This document shows, piece after piece, positions 1 through 7,994 of a DNA stretch of 64,000 bases. A program made the position numbers and the translations under genes. Under the pieces are notes generated by a model that saw only the letters and a list, made by a program, of their open reading frames with translations, was not told the DNA's origin and ran no database searches. The DNA comes from CAZEPJ01 sp964514105 (GTDB lineage: Bacteria > Desulfobacterota > Desulfocorpusculales > Desulfocorpusculum): positions 79,160 to 143,159 of the forward strand of contig CAZEPJ010000003.1 in NCBI GenBank assembly GCA_964514105.1, given 5' to 3'. Positions within the stretch are counted from its first letter, which is position 1, and each line of letters opens with the position of its first letter.

Positions 1-400
1 CCCCCAGGACCGGGAAGCGCGCCTGGGCGATCCGCCGGCGCAGGGCCTCCCGGCCGAAGTCGAACTCGTGATTGCCCACGACCATGGCGTCGAACCCCAT
101 GGCGTTCATGAGCGCCACCACCGATTCGCCCTGGAAGAGGTTGGCCCAGTTGTGTCCCTGGATCATGTCCCCGGCCGCCAGGAGAAGCGACGCCTTCTCC
201 AGACGCAGGGCATGGGCCCGGGCGGCCAGGAACGCCGCCCCTCCAACCGTCTCCTCGGCCCCCAACGGCTGGTGGGGTTCGGCGAATCCGTGGAAGTCGT
301 TGACATGCAGGATCCGGATCTCCACCGGCCCCGCCGGGGCCGACCCGGCCAGGACCAGGGCGAGGAGCAACCCCGCGATGCACGAAACCATGCGCCTCAT
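1..400 (-). CDS. 5'-nucleotidase / metallophosphatase family protein, N-terminal part (runs off the window)
   Basis: This is the first 133 codons of a gene read leftwards and cut by the window edge. The protein opens with MRRMV and a hydrophobic stretch ending near APAG, a typical Sec signal peptide. The metallophosphatase motifs follow: ILHVNDFHGF (first metal-binding Asp/His), AAGDMIQG, and VVGNHEFDFG (the GNHE metal and phosphate motif). This order matches the calcineurin-like domain of secreted UshA-type 5'-nucleotidases and 2',3'-cyclic phosphodiesterases, which hydrolyse nucleotides in the periplasm. The C-terminal substrate domain lies outside the window, so substrate cannot be judged. 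A second in-frame ATG lies three codons downstream of the chosen start. The gene is divergent from the acetyltransferase at 533 and shares a 132-bp promoter region with it. Confidence 0.8.
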   Translation of the reverse strand, partial: MRRMVSCIAGLLLALVLAGSAPAGPVEIRILHVNDFHGFAEPHQPLGAEETVGGAAFLAARAHALRLEKASLLLAAGDMIQGHNWANLFQGESVVALMNAMGFDAMVVGNHEFDFGREALRRRIAQARFPVLG

Positions 401-472
401 GCCGCCCCCGTTTCCCTCTCCCCACCCCCTGAACGGTCGACCGTCAGGCGGCCGGCAGAGATCGGCCCTTTC

Positions 473-502
473 TTGACACCTGCCCACTATAGCAAGTATC
501 TT
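473..502 (+). promoter_or_regulatory. Predicted sigma-70 promoter for the acetyltransferase
   Basis: A perfect TTGACA (473-478) is followed after 18 bp by TATCTT (497-502). The expected start point near 509 would give a leader of about 24 nt before the ATG at 533. Confidence 0.55.
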
Positions 503-514
503 CCAGCACGGAAA
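486..514 (-). promoter_or_regulatory. Predicted sigma-70 promoter for the 5'-nucleotidase-like gene
   Basis: On the minus strand TTTCCG (509-514) is followed after 17 bp by TATAGT (486-491), and the -10 is extended by TG one base upstream. The -35 match is weak and the -10 strong. It overlaps the opposing promoter at 473-502, so the two divergent genes may compete for polymerase. Confidence 0.4.
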
Positions 515-532
515 GGAACGAGGAGCTGACCC

Positions 533-1024
533 ATGAATGCCAAGGACCGTGCGGTCGTCATCCGTGAAGCCACGGAGGAGGACCTTCCACAAATCCTGGC
601 CCTGTACGCCCAGCCCGGCGTGGACGACGGCCGTGTCCTGTCCCTGGGGGAGGCGAGGCGCATCCGGGCCCGCATGGGACAATACCCCGACTACCGGCTC
701 TACGCGGCGGTGTTGGATGAACGGGTCGTAGGGACCTTCGCCCTCCTCATCATGGACAACCTGGCACACCTCGGCGCCCCATCAGCCATCCTGGAGGACG
801 TCATGGTCCACCCGGACAGCCAGGGCCGGGGCATCGGCCGGGCCATGGTCCGGTACGCCATGGCGCGGAGCCGCGAGGCCGGCTGTTATAAGCTCCTGCT
901 CTCCAGCAACCTCAAGCGGGAGCGGGCCCATGGCTTTTACGAGAAATTGGGCTTCCGCAAGCACGGCTTCTCCTTCGCAGTGGATTTCCCCGTGGGCGCC
1001 TCCAAGGGGGGAAGATCCGGTTGA
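533..1024 (+). CDS. GNAT family N-acetyltransferase
   Basis: A 163-residue single-domain GNAT protein that would transfer an acetyl group from acetyl-CoA to an amine. The acetyl-CoA pyrophosphate loop is seen as VMVHPDSQGRGIGRAM (Q/R-x-x-G-x-G/A) near residues 86-101. The C-terminal motif HGFYEKLGFRKHG near residues 137-149 is the usual motif B. The N-terminal IREATEEDLPQILALY is a typical GNAT first strand and helix. The ATG at 533 follows GAGGAGCTGACCC, a good ribosome site. The substrate amine cannot be told from sequence. It stands alone behind its own promoter. Confidence 0.85.
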   Translation: MNAKDRAVVIREATEEDLPQILALYAQPGVDDGRVLSLGEARRIRARMGQYPDYRLYAAVLDERVVGTFALLIMDNLAHLGAPSAILEDVMVHPDSQGRGIGRAMVRYAMARSREAGCYKLLLSSNLKRERAHGFYEKLGFRKHGFSFAVDFPVGASKGGRSG

Positions 1025-1147
1025 AAGGGATCGAGCTGCGCCCCGCAAGCCATTCCTTTTTCGCGGCGGGCAGCCGGGTGCCCCGTGTCGCATAGGCCGG
1101 GGCATGGCCCGGCGGGCCTCTCCAAGAGGCCTCGAAGGACGCATGGG

Positions 1148-2092
1148 GTGAAGACGGCCATCGCCCTGTTGGGTGTGCTCGTCGTGTGCGCCATCGTCCT
1201 GGCTTGGGGCCTGCTCCCGAGGCTCAGGCCCCGCTTCGACGGCCGCAACGCCTTTGCCCATCTGGCTGCCCAGTGCGCCTTCGGCCCCAGGGTCCCGGGC
1301 AGCGATGCCCACAGGCAGTGCCTGGAGTATTTGGAGGCGGAGCTCAGGCGCCACTGCCACAGGGTCTCCCGGCATACCTTCTCGTACACGACCCGGAGGC
1401 AGCCGCCCCGGTCCGTTCAGGGAACCAACCTCGTGGCCTCGATCCTGCCGGTCACCGGCAGCCGCCCCCCCATCCTCCTGTGCGCCCACTGGGACAGCCG
1501 GCCCTGGGCGGACCGGGACCCCGACCCCGCCCGTCGCACCCAGCCGGTGCCGGGGGCCAACGACGGGGCCTCGGGGGTGGCCGTGCTCCTGGAGGCGGCC
1601 CGGGTCCTCAGGGCGAACCCTTCGGATGTGGGGGTGGACATCGTCCTGTTCGATCTGGAGGACATGGGGGACGAAGGCGCGGAGCGAGACCCCCACAACC
1701 GGGACCCCTTCTGCATCGGCTCCGAACGGTTCCTCGCCGACAATCCCTCGTACCGCCCCGCCTTCGGCATCCTCGTGGATATGGTGGGAGACCGGGCCCT
1801 TCGGATCCCCAAGGAGGGATTCTCCGTTCAGCACGCCCCCCACGTGGTGGAGATGGTCTGGCGGGCCGCCCGGCGGGTCGGGGCCTCGGCCTTCGTGGAG
1901 GAGCGGGGGGGGGCCATCCTGGACGACCACGTCCCCTTTCTCAAGCGGGGCATCCCGGTGGTGGATCTCATCGACTTCGACTACCCCCACTGGCACACCA
2001 CGGGGGACACACCGGACAGGTGCGCCCCCGAGAGCCTCCAGCAGGTGGGAGACGTCCTGCTTCGGGTCATCCGCGACCACGGGCAAAGGTGA
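1148..2092 (+). CDS. M28 family metallopeptidase / glutaminyl-peptide cyclotransferase-like protein, membrane-anchored
   Basis: This is a zinc-dependent M28-type domain. After an N-terminal hydrophobic segment (signal anchor or signal peptide) come the zinc-site motifs: CAHWDSRPWADRD (first His/Asp), PGANDGASGVAVLLE (bridging Asp), FDLEDMGDEG (Glu/Asp), and a final PHWHTTGDTPD (last His). The WDSRPWADRD wording and the FDLEDxGDEG block are those of bacterial glutaminyl cyclase-like M28 proteins, which act outside the cytoplasm. I chose GTG 1148, placed just before the hydrophobic segment with AAGGA upstream; an in-frame GTG at 1085 would add 21 basic residues. It converges with the membrane-protein gene ending at 2102. 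Confidence 0.78.
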   Translation: MKTAIALLGVLVVCAIVLAWGLLPRLRPRFDGRNAFAHLAAQCAFGPRVPGSDAHRQCLEYLEAELRRHCHRVSRHTFSYTTRRQPPRSVQGTNLVASILPVTGSRPPILLCAHWDSRPWADRDPDPARRTQPVPGANDGASGVAVLLEAARVLRANPSDVGVDIVLFDLEDMGDEGAERDPHNRDPFCIGSERFLADNPSYRPAFGILVDMVGDRALRIPKEGFSVQHAPHVVEMVWRAARRVGASAFVEERGGAILDDHVPFLKRGIPVVDLIDFDYPHWHTTGDTPDRCAPESLQQVGDVLLRVIRDHGQR

Positions 2093-2101
2093 AGCCTCTG
2101 C

Positions 2102-2662
2102 CTACGACTTCTTCCCTGTCTTCTCCTCGTACACCGACATCAGGAAGATGGTGGCCAGGGGCTGGGTGAAGAGGGACCCCAGCAGGACGGAGCTGCCCAC
2201 GGCCGAGATGAAGGTGAAGATCACCGCCACCACGATATGCTCCGAGATGCTTCCCCGCGTGGCCATGGCGTAGCTCTCCTTGACGGCGTCCACCAGGCCC
2301 AGCCGCCGGTCCGTCATGAGCGGGAGCATGTACAGGCAGCAGAAGATCAGGGCCGCGACCATGGCGATGCCGGGGACGATCAGGAGGGAGAACCCGATGA
2401 GCAGGGCCACGAACACGGCGATGCCGAACAGGAGCAGGGGGAAGAAAAGCCGCATCTCGGAGAAGAGGTCCCCGATCCGGGGCTCCCGCTGCTCGCGAAG
2501 CATGAGCAGAATGGACTGGGTGTATCCCGCCGCCATGACCGGCACCAGGATGCCCAGGGTCACCACGCCCAGGACCAGCATCACCAAGGTGTTGATGACC
2601 AGCGGGACGATCTGTTTCAGGGTCATTTCCCACGCGGTGGAAAGGTGCTGCTTGAAGTCCAT
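2102..2662 (-). CDS. Multi-pass inner-membrane protein of unknown function
   Basis: A 186-residue protein that starts with an amphipathic MDFKQHLSTAWEMTLK segment. About four hydrophobic segments follow (near residues 18-45, 70-95, 95-118 and 150-175). The LIVPGIAMVAALIFCCLYM segment, then a drop into LMTDRRLGLVDAVKESYAM, resembles small DUF975/DUF4013-like membrane proteins with a conserved PG in a helix. I cannot assign a function. ATG 2662 is chosen because GGGAGG sits 7 nt upstream; an in-frame start at 2722 would add 20 residues overlapping the predicted promoter. The gene is divergent from the mla operon. Confidence 0.65.
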   Translation of the reverse strand: MDFKQHLSTAWEMTLKQIVPLVINTLVMLVLGVVTLGILVPVMAAGYTQSILLMLREQREPRIGDLFSEMRLFFPLLLFGIAVFVALLIGFSLLIVPGIAMVAALIFCCLYMLPLMTDRRLGLVDAVKESYAMATRGSISEHIVVAVIFTFISAVGSSVLLGSLFTQPLATIFLMSVYEEKTGKKS

Positions 2663-2700
2663 GGCGATCACCTCCCGGAGGTAGGGTTGGATCTGTGGGG

Positions 2701-2729
2701 AAGGTAGGGGAACGCCCCGCACCTGTCAA
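2701..2729 (-). promoter_or_regulatory. Predicted sigma-70 promoter for the membrane-protein gene
   Basis: A perfect TTGACA on the minus strand (2724-2729) is followed after 17 bp by TACCTT (2701-2706). The -10 is weak. The expected start near 2694 lies about 32 nt before the ATG at 2662, which supports the shorter protein. Confidence 0.45.
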
Positions 2730-2804
2730 GCGATTTCTGCGCCACCCCGCCCCCGCGAAACGACCTTTGGCCGGCGCCGCCGCAGGGGGGCTCGTGGCGA
2801 CCCC

Positions 2805-2833
2805 TTATGGCGCGTTCGCGACTGCGGTATACT
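2805..2833 (+). promoter_or_regulatory. Predicted sigma-70 promoter for the mla operon
   Basis: TTATGG (2805-2810) and TATACT (2828-2833) are separated by 17 bp. The -10 is close to consensus and the -35 moderate. It lies 60 bp upstream of the permease ATG at 2893, and this is the reason the longer open frame from 2695 was not used. Confidence 0.5.
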
Positions 2834-2892
2834 CGGTCCGTCCCGGGGCATCTCGCATCGGGTTCGGACTTCATCCGCGGAGCGGCCAGGCC

Positions 2893-4026
2893 ATGCCCAG
2901 AGCCAACATCCATACCCTGGACATCTCCGGAGACACCGGAGGGGATGTCGCCGTTGCCGTCTCGGGCCGGATGGCATTGGGCAACCTCCAGCCCCTCCTG
3001 ACCGACCTGTTGGGCATCCTGGAGGAGAGACGCCCGGCTCGGCTCCGGGTGGACCTGGCGGGAGTCACGTTTCTGGACAGCTCCGGGGCCATGGTCCTCA
3101 AGCTCCTGGAGCAGCGGGCCCGGGAGCGGGCCGCGCAGGTGGCGTTCGTCAACTTGTCCGGGGCGGCCAGGGCGCTCCTGGGGCTGATGGACGAAGAGGC
3201 CCTGCGCGCCGCGCCCCTCATCCCCCCCAAGGCCCCCGAGGGCTTCATCGAGAAAGTGGGAGGAGAGAGCCTCAAGCTCCTGGAAGACGCAGTGCATGTC
3301 CTGACCTTTGTGGGAGAACTGCTGCGGGCCCTGTGCCACGCATTGCGCCACCCCCGCTCGGTCCGATGGCGCGACGTGCTTCTCTACATGGAGCGAACGG
3401 GGGTGGACGGGTTGCCCATCGTGGGGCTCATCAGCTTTCTCATGGGCCTCATCATGGCGTTCATGTCCTCCCTGCAGCTCAAGCAGTTCGGGGCCAACAT
3501 CTACGTGGCCTCTCTGGTGGCCCTGGCCATGATCCGGGAGCTGGGGCCCATTATCACGGCCATCCTGGTGGCCGGCCGATCCGGGTCGGCCTTCGCGGCC
3601 GAGATCGGGACCATGAAGGTCAACGAGGAGGTGGACGCCCTGGTGGCCATGGGCTTTGATCCCACGCGATTCCTGGCCGTCCCCAAGGTCCTGGCAGCCA
3701 TGGCCACGGTGCCCCTGCTCACCGTGTTCGCGGACGTCTTCGCCATCCTGGGGGGATTGGTGGTGGGCGTGGCGGGTCTGGACCTGACTCTGTACACGTA
3801 CATTCAGCAGACCCTGGACGCCCTGAGGCTCTTCGACATCGTCTCGAGCCTCATCAAGTCCGTGGTCTTCGCCATGCTCATTTCGGGCATCGGGTGCCAG
3901 CGCGGTTTTCAGGTGCGGGGGGGAGCCCAGGCCGTGGGCATGGCCACCACCTCGGCCGTGGTCGCCGCCATGTTCCTCATCATCGTGGCGGACTCGGCCT
4001 TCGCGGTCTTGCTGTATTATATCTGA
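2893..4026 (+). CDS. mlaE: MlaE family ABC transporter permease with N-terminal STAS domain
   Basis: The 377-residue permease belongs to the Mla phospholipid transport system, which moves lipids between the inner and outer membranes. Residues about 1-105 form a STAS domain (FLDSSGAMVLKLLEQ is the MlaB/anti-sigma-antagonist-like core). The MlaE permease follows, with GLISFLMGLIMAFMSSLQLKQFG, then RELGPIITAILVAGRSGSAFA, and then GTMKVNEEVDALVAMG (the coupling-loop EExDAL motif). In E. coli MlaB is a separate protein; here it is fused to the permease. The downstream ATPase, MCE protein and lipoprotein complete the operon, with gaps of only 9-32 bp. Confidence 0.92.
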   Translation: MPRANIHTLDISGDTGGDVAVAVSGRMALGNLQPLLTDLLGILEERRPARLRVDLAGVTFLDSSGAMVLKLLEQRARERAAQVAFVNLSGAARALLGLMDEEALRAAPLIPPKAPEGFIEKVGGESLKLLEDAVHVLTFVGELLRALCHALRHPRSVRWRDVLLYMERTGVDGLPIVGLISFLMGLIMAFMSSLQLKQFGANIYVASLVALAMIRELGPIITAILVAGRSGSAFAAEIGTMKVNEEVDALVAMGFDPTRFLAVPKVLAAMATVPLLTVFADVFAILGGLVVGVAGLDLTLYTYIQQTLDALRLFDIVSSLIKSVVFAMLISGIGCQRGFQVRGGAQAVGMATTSAVVAAMFLIIVADSAFAVLLYYI

Positions 4027-4058
4027 AGGGGTATCGCGGAGCCGAGAGGACGTGGGGC

Positions 4059-4823
4059 GTGCACGCCGAACATGGACAACCCGTCATAGTGGTGGAGGGG
4101 CTCACGGCCCGGTACGGGGAGGAGACCATCCTGGAGGGGGTGAGCCTCCAGGTGTCTCGGGGAGAGATCCTGGTGATCCTCGGGGGAAGCGGCTGCGGTA
4201 AGTCCACCCTGCTCAAGCACATGATCGGCCTTCACAAGCCGCATGCAGGCAGGGTACTGATCTGCGGCCGGGACATTGCTGGCGACGACGAGGCCGTGCT
4301 CGCCGAGGTGCGAAGGGGGTTGGGTGTGCTCTTCCAGTCCGGGGCCCTGTTCGGCTCCATGACCCTGGCAGAAAACGTGGCCTTGCCTCTCCAGGAATAC
4401 ACCGATTTGCCCCAGCCCACCATCGACCTGGTGGTGCGCATGAAACTGGGGCTGGTGGATCTGGCGGGCTACGAGAACCACTTCCCATCGGAGCTCTCGG
4501 GGGGGATGAGGAAGCGGGCCGCCCTGGCCCGGGCCATGGCCCTGGACCCCGCCATCCTCTTCTTCGACGAGCCTTCGGCGGGGCTGGATCCCGTGACGGC
4601 GGCGGAGTTGGATCGGCTCATCAACCGCATCAACCAAGGGCTCGGCACCACCATGGTGGTCGTCACCCACGAGCTGGCGTCCATCTTCAACATCGCCCAT
4701 CGGGTGATCATGCTGGACAAGCGCGCCAGGGGGATCATCGCCGAGGGGGACCCCCGAGAACTTCGGGAGCACGCCACGGACCCGCGGGTCACCAACTTCT
4801 TCCAGCGAAAGCCTGAGGAGTGA
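4059..4823 (+). CDS. mlaF: Mla system ABC transporter ATP-binding protein
   Basis: The 254-residue ATPase drives the MlaE permease. It has Walker A GGSGCGKST (about residues 42-50), the signature LSGGM, Walker B ILFFDEPSAGLDP and the switch His in VVVTHELAS. The LSGGMRKRAALARAMALDP run is typical of the MlaF subgroup. The start is GTG 4059, with GAGAGGA 8 nt upstream; no in-frame ATG lies before the first conserved strand. The stop overlaps a possible upstream start of the next gene by 4 bp. Confidence 0.92.
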   Translation: MHAEHGQPVIVVEGLTARYGEETILEGVSLQVSRGEILVILGGSGCGKSTLLKHMIGLHKPHAGRVLICGRDIAGDDEAVLAEVRRGLGVLFQSGALFGSMTLAENVALPLQEYTDLPQPTIDLVVRMKLGLVDLAGYENHFPSELSGGMRKRAALARAMALDPAILFFDEPSAGLDPVTAAELDRLINRINQGLGTTMVVVTHELASIFNIAHRVIMLDKRARGIIAEGDPRELREHATDPRVTNFFQRKPEE

Positions 4824-4840
4824 GGCACGGGGGAGCGCCC

Positions 4841-5863
4841 ATGGCCAGCAAGGCGTCCAACTTCAAGGTCGGGCTCTTCGTCACTGCGGGGTCTGTGGTG
4901 GCCGTGGCAGCCATCGTGTGGCTGGGGGCGTCCAAGTACTTCGAGAAGGCCTCCACGTTCGTCACGTACTTCAACGAGTCCGTCCAAGGCCTGCAGGTGG
5001 ACTCCAATGTCAAGTATCTGGGCGTGGAGGTGGGCCGCGTGGCCAAGATCCGGGTGGCCCCGGACTACCGGCTCATCGAGGTCGTCATGAAGATCGATTT
5101 CCCAGGGGCCGTGGACGAGAACATCGTGGCCCAGCTGAAGACGGCGGGCATCACGGGGATCGTCTTCGTGGAGCTCGATCGCAGGTCCCCGGATGAGCCT
5201 GACCTCTCCCCGCCCCTGGACTTCACCTCCGACTACCCTGTGATACCGTCCCGCCCCTCGGAGCTCAGCCAGCTGCTCACCTCCCTCGGCGACGTGGTGG
5301 CGGGCATCAAGCAGGTGGACTTCAAGGGGATCTCCCAGCAGCTGCAGGCCTCCATCCAGGTGACCGAGAGCTTGATCCGGCACGTGGACGAACTGGTGGG
5401 TCAGATGGACCCCAAGGGGATCTCCGATCAGGTGAAATCCACCCTCCTGGCGGCGGAGACCCTCCTGGGGGGCAAGCAGACCGGCGCCATCTTGGGTCGG
5501 TTGGAGGCGGCCGCGGTCCATCTGGAGAGCGCCACAAGCCGGGTGGACAGGGCCGTGGGCGACCGTCGGATCGAGGGGGTCCTGGCTGAGACCCAGGGGG
5601 TCCTCAAGGAAGTCAGGGACTTCGTATCGGACCTCCATGCCCAGGTCAGGCAGATTGACCTGGCCCAGACCACCAACCGGGCCACCCGGCTCATCGAGGA
5701 CGTGGAGCGGCGCACCCAGGCCACGGTATCCGAGATCCAGGCCACCAGCGAGAGCCTTCGAAGGGCCTCCGAGAGCCTCGAGCAGCTCCTGGATCGCCTG
5801 AGCGCCAGCCCATCGGACCTCATCTTCAGCAGGCCGCCCACCCCCGGCGGAAGGCGGCCGTAG
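4841..5863 (+). CDS. mlaD: MCE / MlaD family lipid-binding protein
   Basis: A 340-residue MCE-domain protein with one N-terminal membrane anchor (VGLFVTAGSVVAVAAIVWLG). The MCE domain runs about residues 30-130 (FNESVQGLQVDSNVKYLGVEVG is the diagnostic start). A long helical C-terminal part follows, with repeated LLT/LIEDVERRT-type heptads that would form the coiled-coil barrel. Such proteins bind lipids in the periplasm as ring-shaped oligomers attached to MlaE and MlaF. ATG 4841 is preferred because GGGGGAG lies 6 nt upstream; a GTG at 4820 would overlap the mlaF stop. The long C-terminus is longer than E. coli MlaD (about 180 residues) and more like PqiB or organic-solvent-tolerance forms. 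Confidence 0.9.
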   Translation: MASKASNFKVGLFVTAGSVVAVAAIVWLGASKYFEKASTFVTYFNESVQGLQVDSNVKYLGVEVGRVAKIRVAPDYRLIEVVMKIDFPGAVDENIVAQLKTAGITGIVFVELDRRSPDEPDLSPPLDFTSDYPVIPSRPSELSQLLTSLGDVVAGIKQVDFKGISQQLQASIQVTESLIRHVDELVGQMDPKGISDQVKSTLLAAETLLGGKQTGAILGRLEAAAVHLESATSRVDRAVGDRRIEGVLAETQGVLKEVRDFVSDLHAQVRQIDLAQTTNRATRLIEDVERRTQATVSEIQATSESLRRASESLEQLLDRLSASPSDLIFSRPPTPGGRRP

Positions 5864-5872
5864 GGGAAGAGA

Positions 5873-6559
5873 ATGAGAGGCAGATCGCCAAGACCCCCAA
5901 AGCGGCCAGCAGTAGTGCGGGGGGCATCCCGTTCCAGGGGCCGCGCTGCGGCCGCCTGCCTGGCCCTTCTGCTCGGCCTGGGGGGCTGCCTCGGAGGGGG
6001 GCGGCCCGCCCCCCTGATCAGGCAGTTGACCCTCGATTACCCACCCCCGGCCATGACAGACCTTCCATCCCTGGGCCAGACCGTCCGGGTGGGGCGCCTT
6101 GCCGTGACCCAGGCCTACAACGCCCCCAACATGTTTTACCGCGCCGAGCCGTTTCGGCTGGAGTCGTACGACCAGCACCGGTGGCGGGTGACCCCCGGAG
6201 ATCTGGTTACGGACTTCCTGCTCCGCGACCTGAGAAGCGCAGGTCTCTTTCGGGCCGTCTTCTCGTACCGAGACGCCGAGGGCGCCCGGTTCGTCGTGGA
6301 GGGGGGCGTCGAGGAGTTCCTGGAAGTGGACGGGAGCGACGGCCCCCGAGCGGTCCTGGGCCTCCACGTGACCCTCTTGGACACAAGCCAGCAGGAGGTG
6401 ACCCGCCGCGTGGTGTTCCAGCGGGGCTACCGGGCGGAGGAGCCCCTGTCCGACAGGACGGCCCCTGCCCTGGCCCAGGGCATGAGCCGGGCCATGGAGG
6501 GCCTCTCCCGCCGAATCCTGCGGGATTTGCACGAGGCCGCGGCGCCCCTGGCCAGGTGA
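5873..6559 (+). CDS. ABC-type transport auxiliary lipoprotein (PqiC-like) of the Mla operon
   Basis: A 228-residue predicted outer-membrane lipoprotein. A long basic N-terminus leads into a hydrophobic segment and a lipobox LGGC with the acylated Cys at residue 39. The mature domain has TVRVGRLAVTQAYNAPNMFYR and a later VTLLDTSQQEV, the pattern of the PqiC/ABC auxiliary lipoprotein family. These partner MCE proteins at the outer membrane. It begins 9 bp after the MCE gene and is the last gene of the operon, so it probably acts as the outer-membrane docking partner. Confidence 0.8.
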   Translation: MRGRSPRPPKRPAVVRGASRSRGRAAAACLALLLGLGGCLGGGRPAPLIRQLTLDYPPPAMTDLPSLGQTVRVGRLAVTQAYNAPNMFYRAEPFRLESYDQHRWRVTPGDLVTDFLLRDLRSAGLFRAVFSYRDAEGARFVVEGGVEEFLEVDGSDGPRAVLGLHVTLLDTSQQEVTRRVVFQRGYRAEEPLSDRTAPALAQGMSRAMEGLSRRILRDLHEAAAPLAR

Positions 6560-6857
6560 GGGCCGCCCGCGATGGGACAACCGTCCATACCCTGGTGGAA
6601 CAGGGCCTTCGTCAGGTTCTGGGCCTTCGGAAAGCAACCTTCAAGGGCGAGGGTCTCCAACCCGGGGTGTCCGGTGCCTCCTGGGAGGGAATCCGGCAGA
6701 TGGCGCACGATGACGTCCACCCATCCAAGTGTGGAAAGCGGGTACAGGGCCCCCCGCGGCGCCGCTGGATGAAGCCTGGGCCCACAGTTGCCCCCTTTGA
6801 CCTTTGGCCGCCCTCCTTCCCGGTGGGCAAAGAACACCCATGCCCACTTTCGGGCCA
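6560..6857. other. Intergenic region between convergent genes; no gene supported
   Basis: These 298 bp separate the convergent mla operon and alcohol dehydrogenase gene. I see no convincing gene. The only structure is a 7-bp inverted repeat at 6823-6847 close to the alcohol dehydrogenase stop. Confidence 0.5.
6823..6847. terminator. Possible hairpin terminator between convergent genes
   Basis: The arms GTGGGCA (6823-6829) and TGCCCAC (6841-6847) enclose an 11-nt loop. Only a short TTT follows on the plus strand, so it is a weak candidate. Confidence 0.3.
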
Positions 6858-7892
6858 TCAAGCGTGAGCGTCCGCACGCAGGAGGACCTTTCCCTCCTCG
6901 TTGGGCCCCTCCAGGAGCTCGAAGGCCGCCTGGGCCTGGTCCAGGGGGAACTCCCGGGTGAGGAGGGTCTCGGCGGGGACCATCCCCCTGGCCATCCAGT
7001 CCAGGGCCGTGTCGTACTCGGCCGCGCAGCCGTACGATCCCCGGATCTCCACCTCCTTAACGTTCCAGATCACGGGCAGGAAGGCGGCCGGCTCCATGCA
7101 GACCCCCAGGACCAGGATCTGGCCCGCCTTCTTCACGTAGTTGACGGCCGCGGTGAGGGTCGCAGGGATGCCCACGCACTCGAAGACCACCTCGGGCCCG
7201 ACGCCGTCCATAAGGTCGTGGAAGACAAAGGGGGAGAGCCCGTTGGGATCATGGGCCGAGACCGCACCCAGGGCCAACGCCCGTTGGCGCTTGGCGGCCA
7301 CAGGGTCCGTGGCGTGGACGGCCCCGGCCCCGCAGAGGAACAGGACCAGCACGGTGAGGAGCCCGATGGTCCCGCACCCCAGGACCACGGCCCGGTCCCC
7401 CGGCCGCATGCGGCTCAGCCGCACCCCATGGATGGCCACCCCCAGCGGTTCGATGAGAGGGGCGTCCCGCAGGCTCACCCCGGGAGGGAGGCGCCTGAGG
7501 GATGAGGCGTCCACCAGCACGTATTCCGCCATGGCCCCGGGCCGGAGGCCCAGTCCGTAGCCCCGAGCGATGATCTGGTCGCAGAGCTGGAAGTCTCCCC
7601 TGAGGCACCAGCGGCATCGGCCGCACGGGGTCCCGGGATACGCGGTCACTGGGTCTTCCTCCCGCCATCCCTCCACCCCGGGCCCCACCTCGGCAACGAC
7701 GCCCGAGAACTCGTGTCCCAGGGTATTGGGGTTGGGCAGCCCCTGCTGGAAGTAGTGGATGTCCGAGCCGCAGATCCCGCAATAGTGGACCCGGACGAGC
7801 AGCTCGCCGGCCGTGGGCCTTGGGCGGGGCAGTTCTCGGATCTCCATGACCCGCCTCGCCGTGAGCATCGTTGCCTTCATGGTCTCGGCCAT
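6858..7892 (-). CDS. Zinc-dependent alcohol dehydrogenase family protein (MDR superfamily)
   Basis: The 344-residue medium-chain dehydrogenase would oxidise an alcohol or polyol with NAD(P)+. The catalytic zinc site is seen as CGICGSDIHYF (catalytic Cys) and GHEFSGVV (His-Glu). The structural zinc is carried by four Cys in PCGRCRWCLRGDFQLC, and the nucleotide loop is VLGCGTIGLLTVL. The pattern is that of sorbitol/threonine dehydrogenase-type enzymes. ATG 7892 follows GGAGGGGGTGAGGGACC. It is the last gene behind the ThDP enzyme and PocR-domain genes, about 100 bp downstream in the same direction, so the dehydrogenase may reduce or oxidise the ThDP enzyme's product. Confidence 0.88.
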   Translation of the reverse strand: MAETMKATMLTARRVMEIRELPRPRPTAGELLVRVHYCGICGSDIHYFQQGLPNPNTLGHEFSGVVAEVGPGVEGWREEDPVTAYPGTPCGRCRWCLRGDFQLCDQIIARGYGLGLRPGAMAEYVLVDASSLRRLPPGVSLRDAPLIEPLGVAIHGVRLSRMRPGDRAVVLGCGTIGLLTVLVLFLCGAGAVHATDPVAAKRQRALALGAVSAHDPNGLSPFVFHDLMDGVGPEVVFECVGIPATLTAAVNYVKKAGQILVLGVCMEPAAFLPVIWNVKEVEIRGSYGCAAEYDTALDWMARGMVPAETLLTREFPLDQAQAAFELLEGPNEEGKVLLRADAHA

Positions 7893-7994
7893 GGTCCCTC
7901 ACCCCCTCCGCCGCCTCCCCAGCGCCTCGCCTCCTCCTGGCCGCTGCGCTCTGTGCTGCCCCTCCGCGCGTCTCCCGATCCCCCGGTCATCCCC

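Noticed and set aside
2695..2892. A 66-residue N-terminal extension of the STAS-MlaE permease
   Set aside because: It contains two predicted promoters in opposite directions and low-complexity Ala/Gly/Pro translation; the STAS domain begins after ATG 2893.
6427..6858. A minus-strand frame whose ATG overlaps the alcohol dehydrogenase stop (TGATG), suggesting a coupled gene
   Set aside because: The product has no recognisable domain, is Arg/Gly/Pro-rich, lacks its own ribosome site and runs antisense into the lipoprotein gene.
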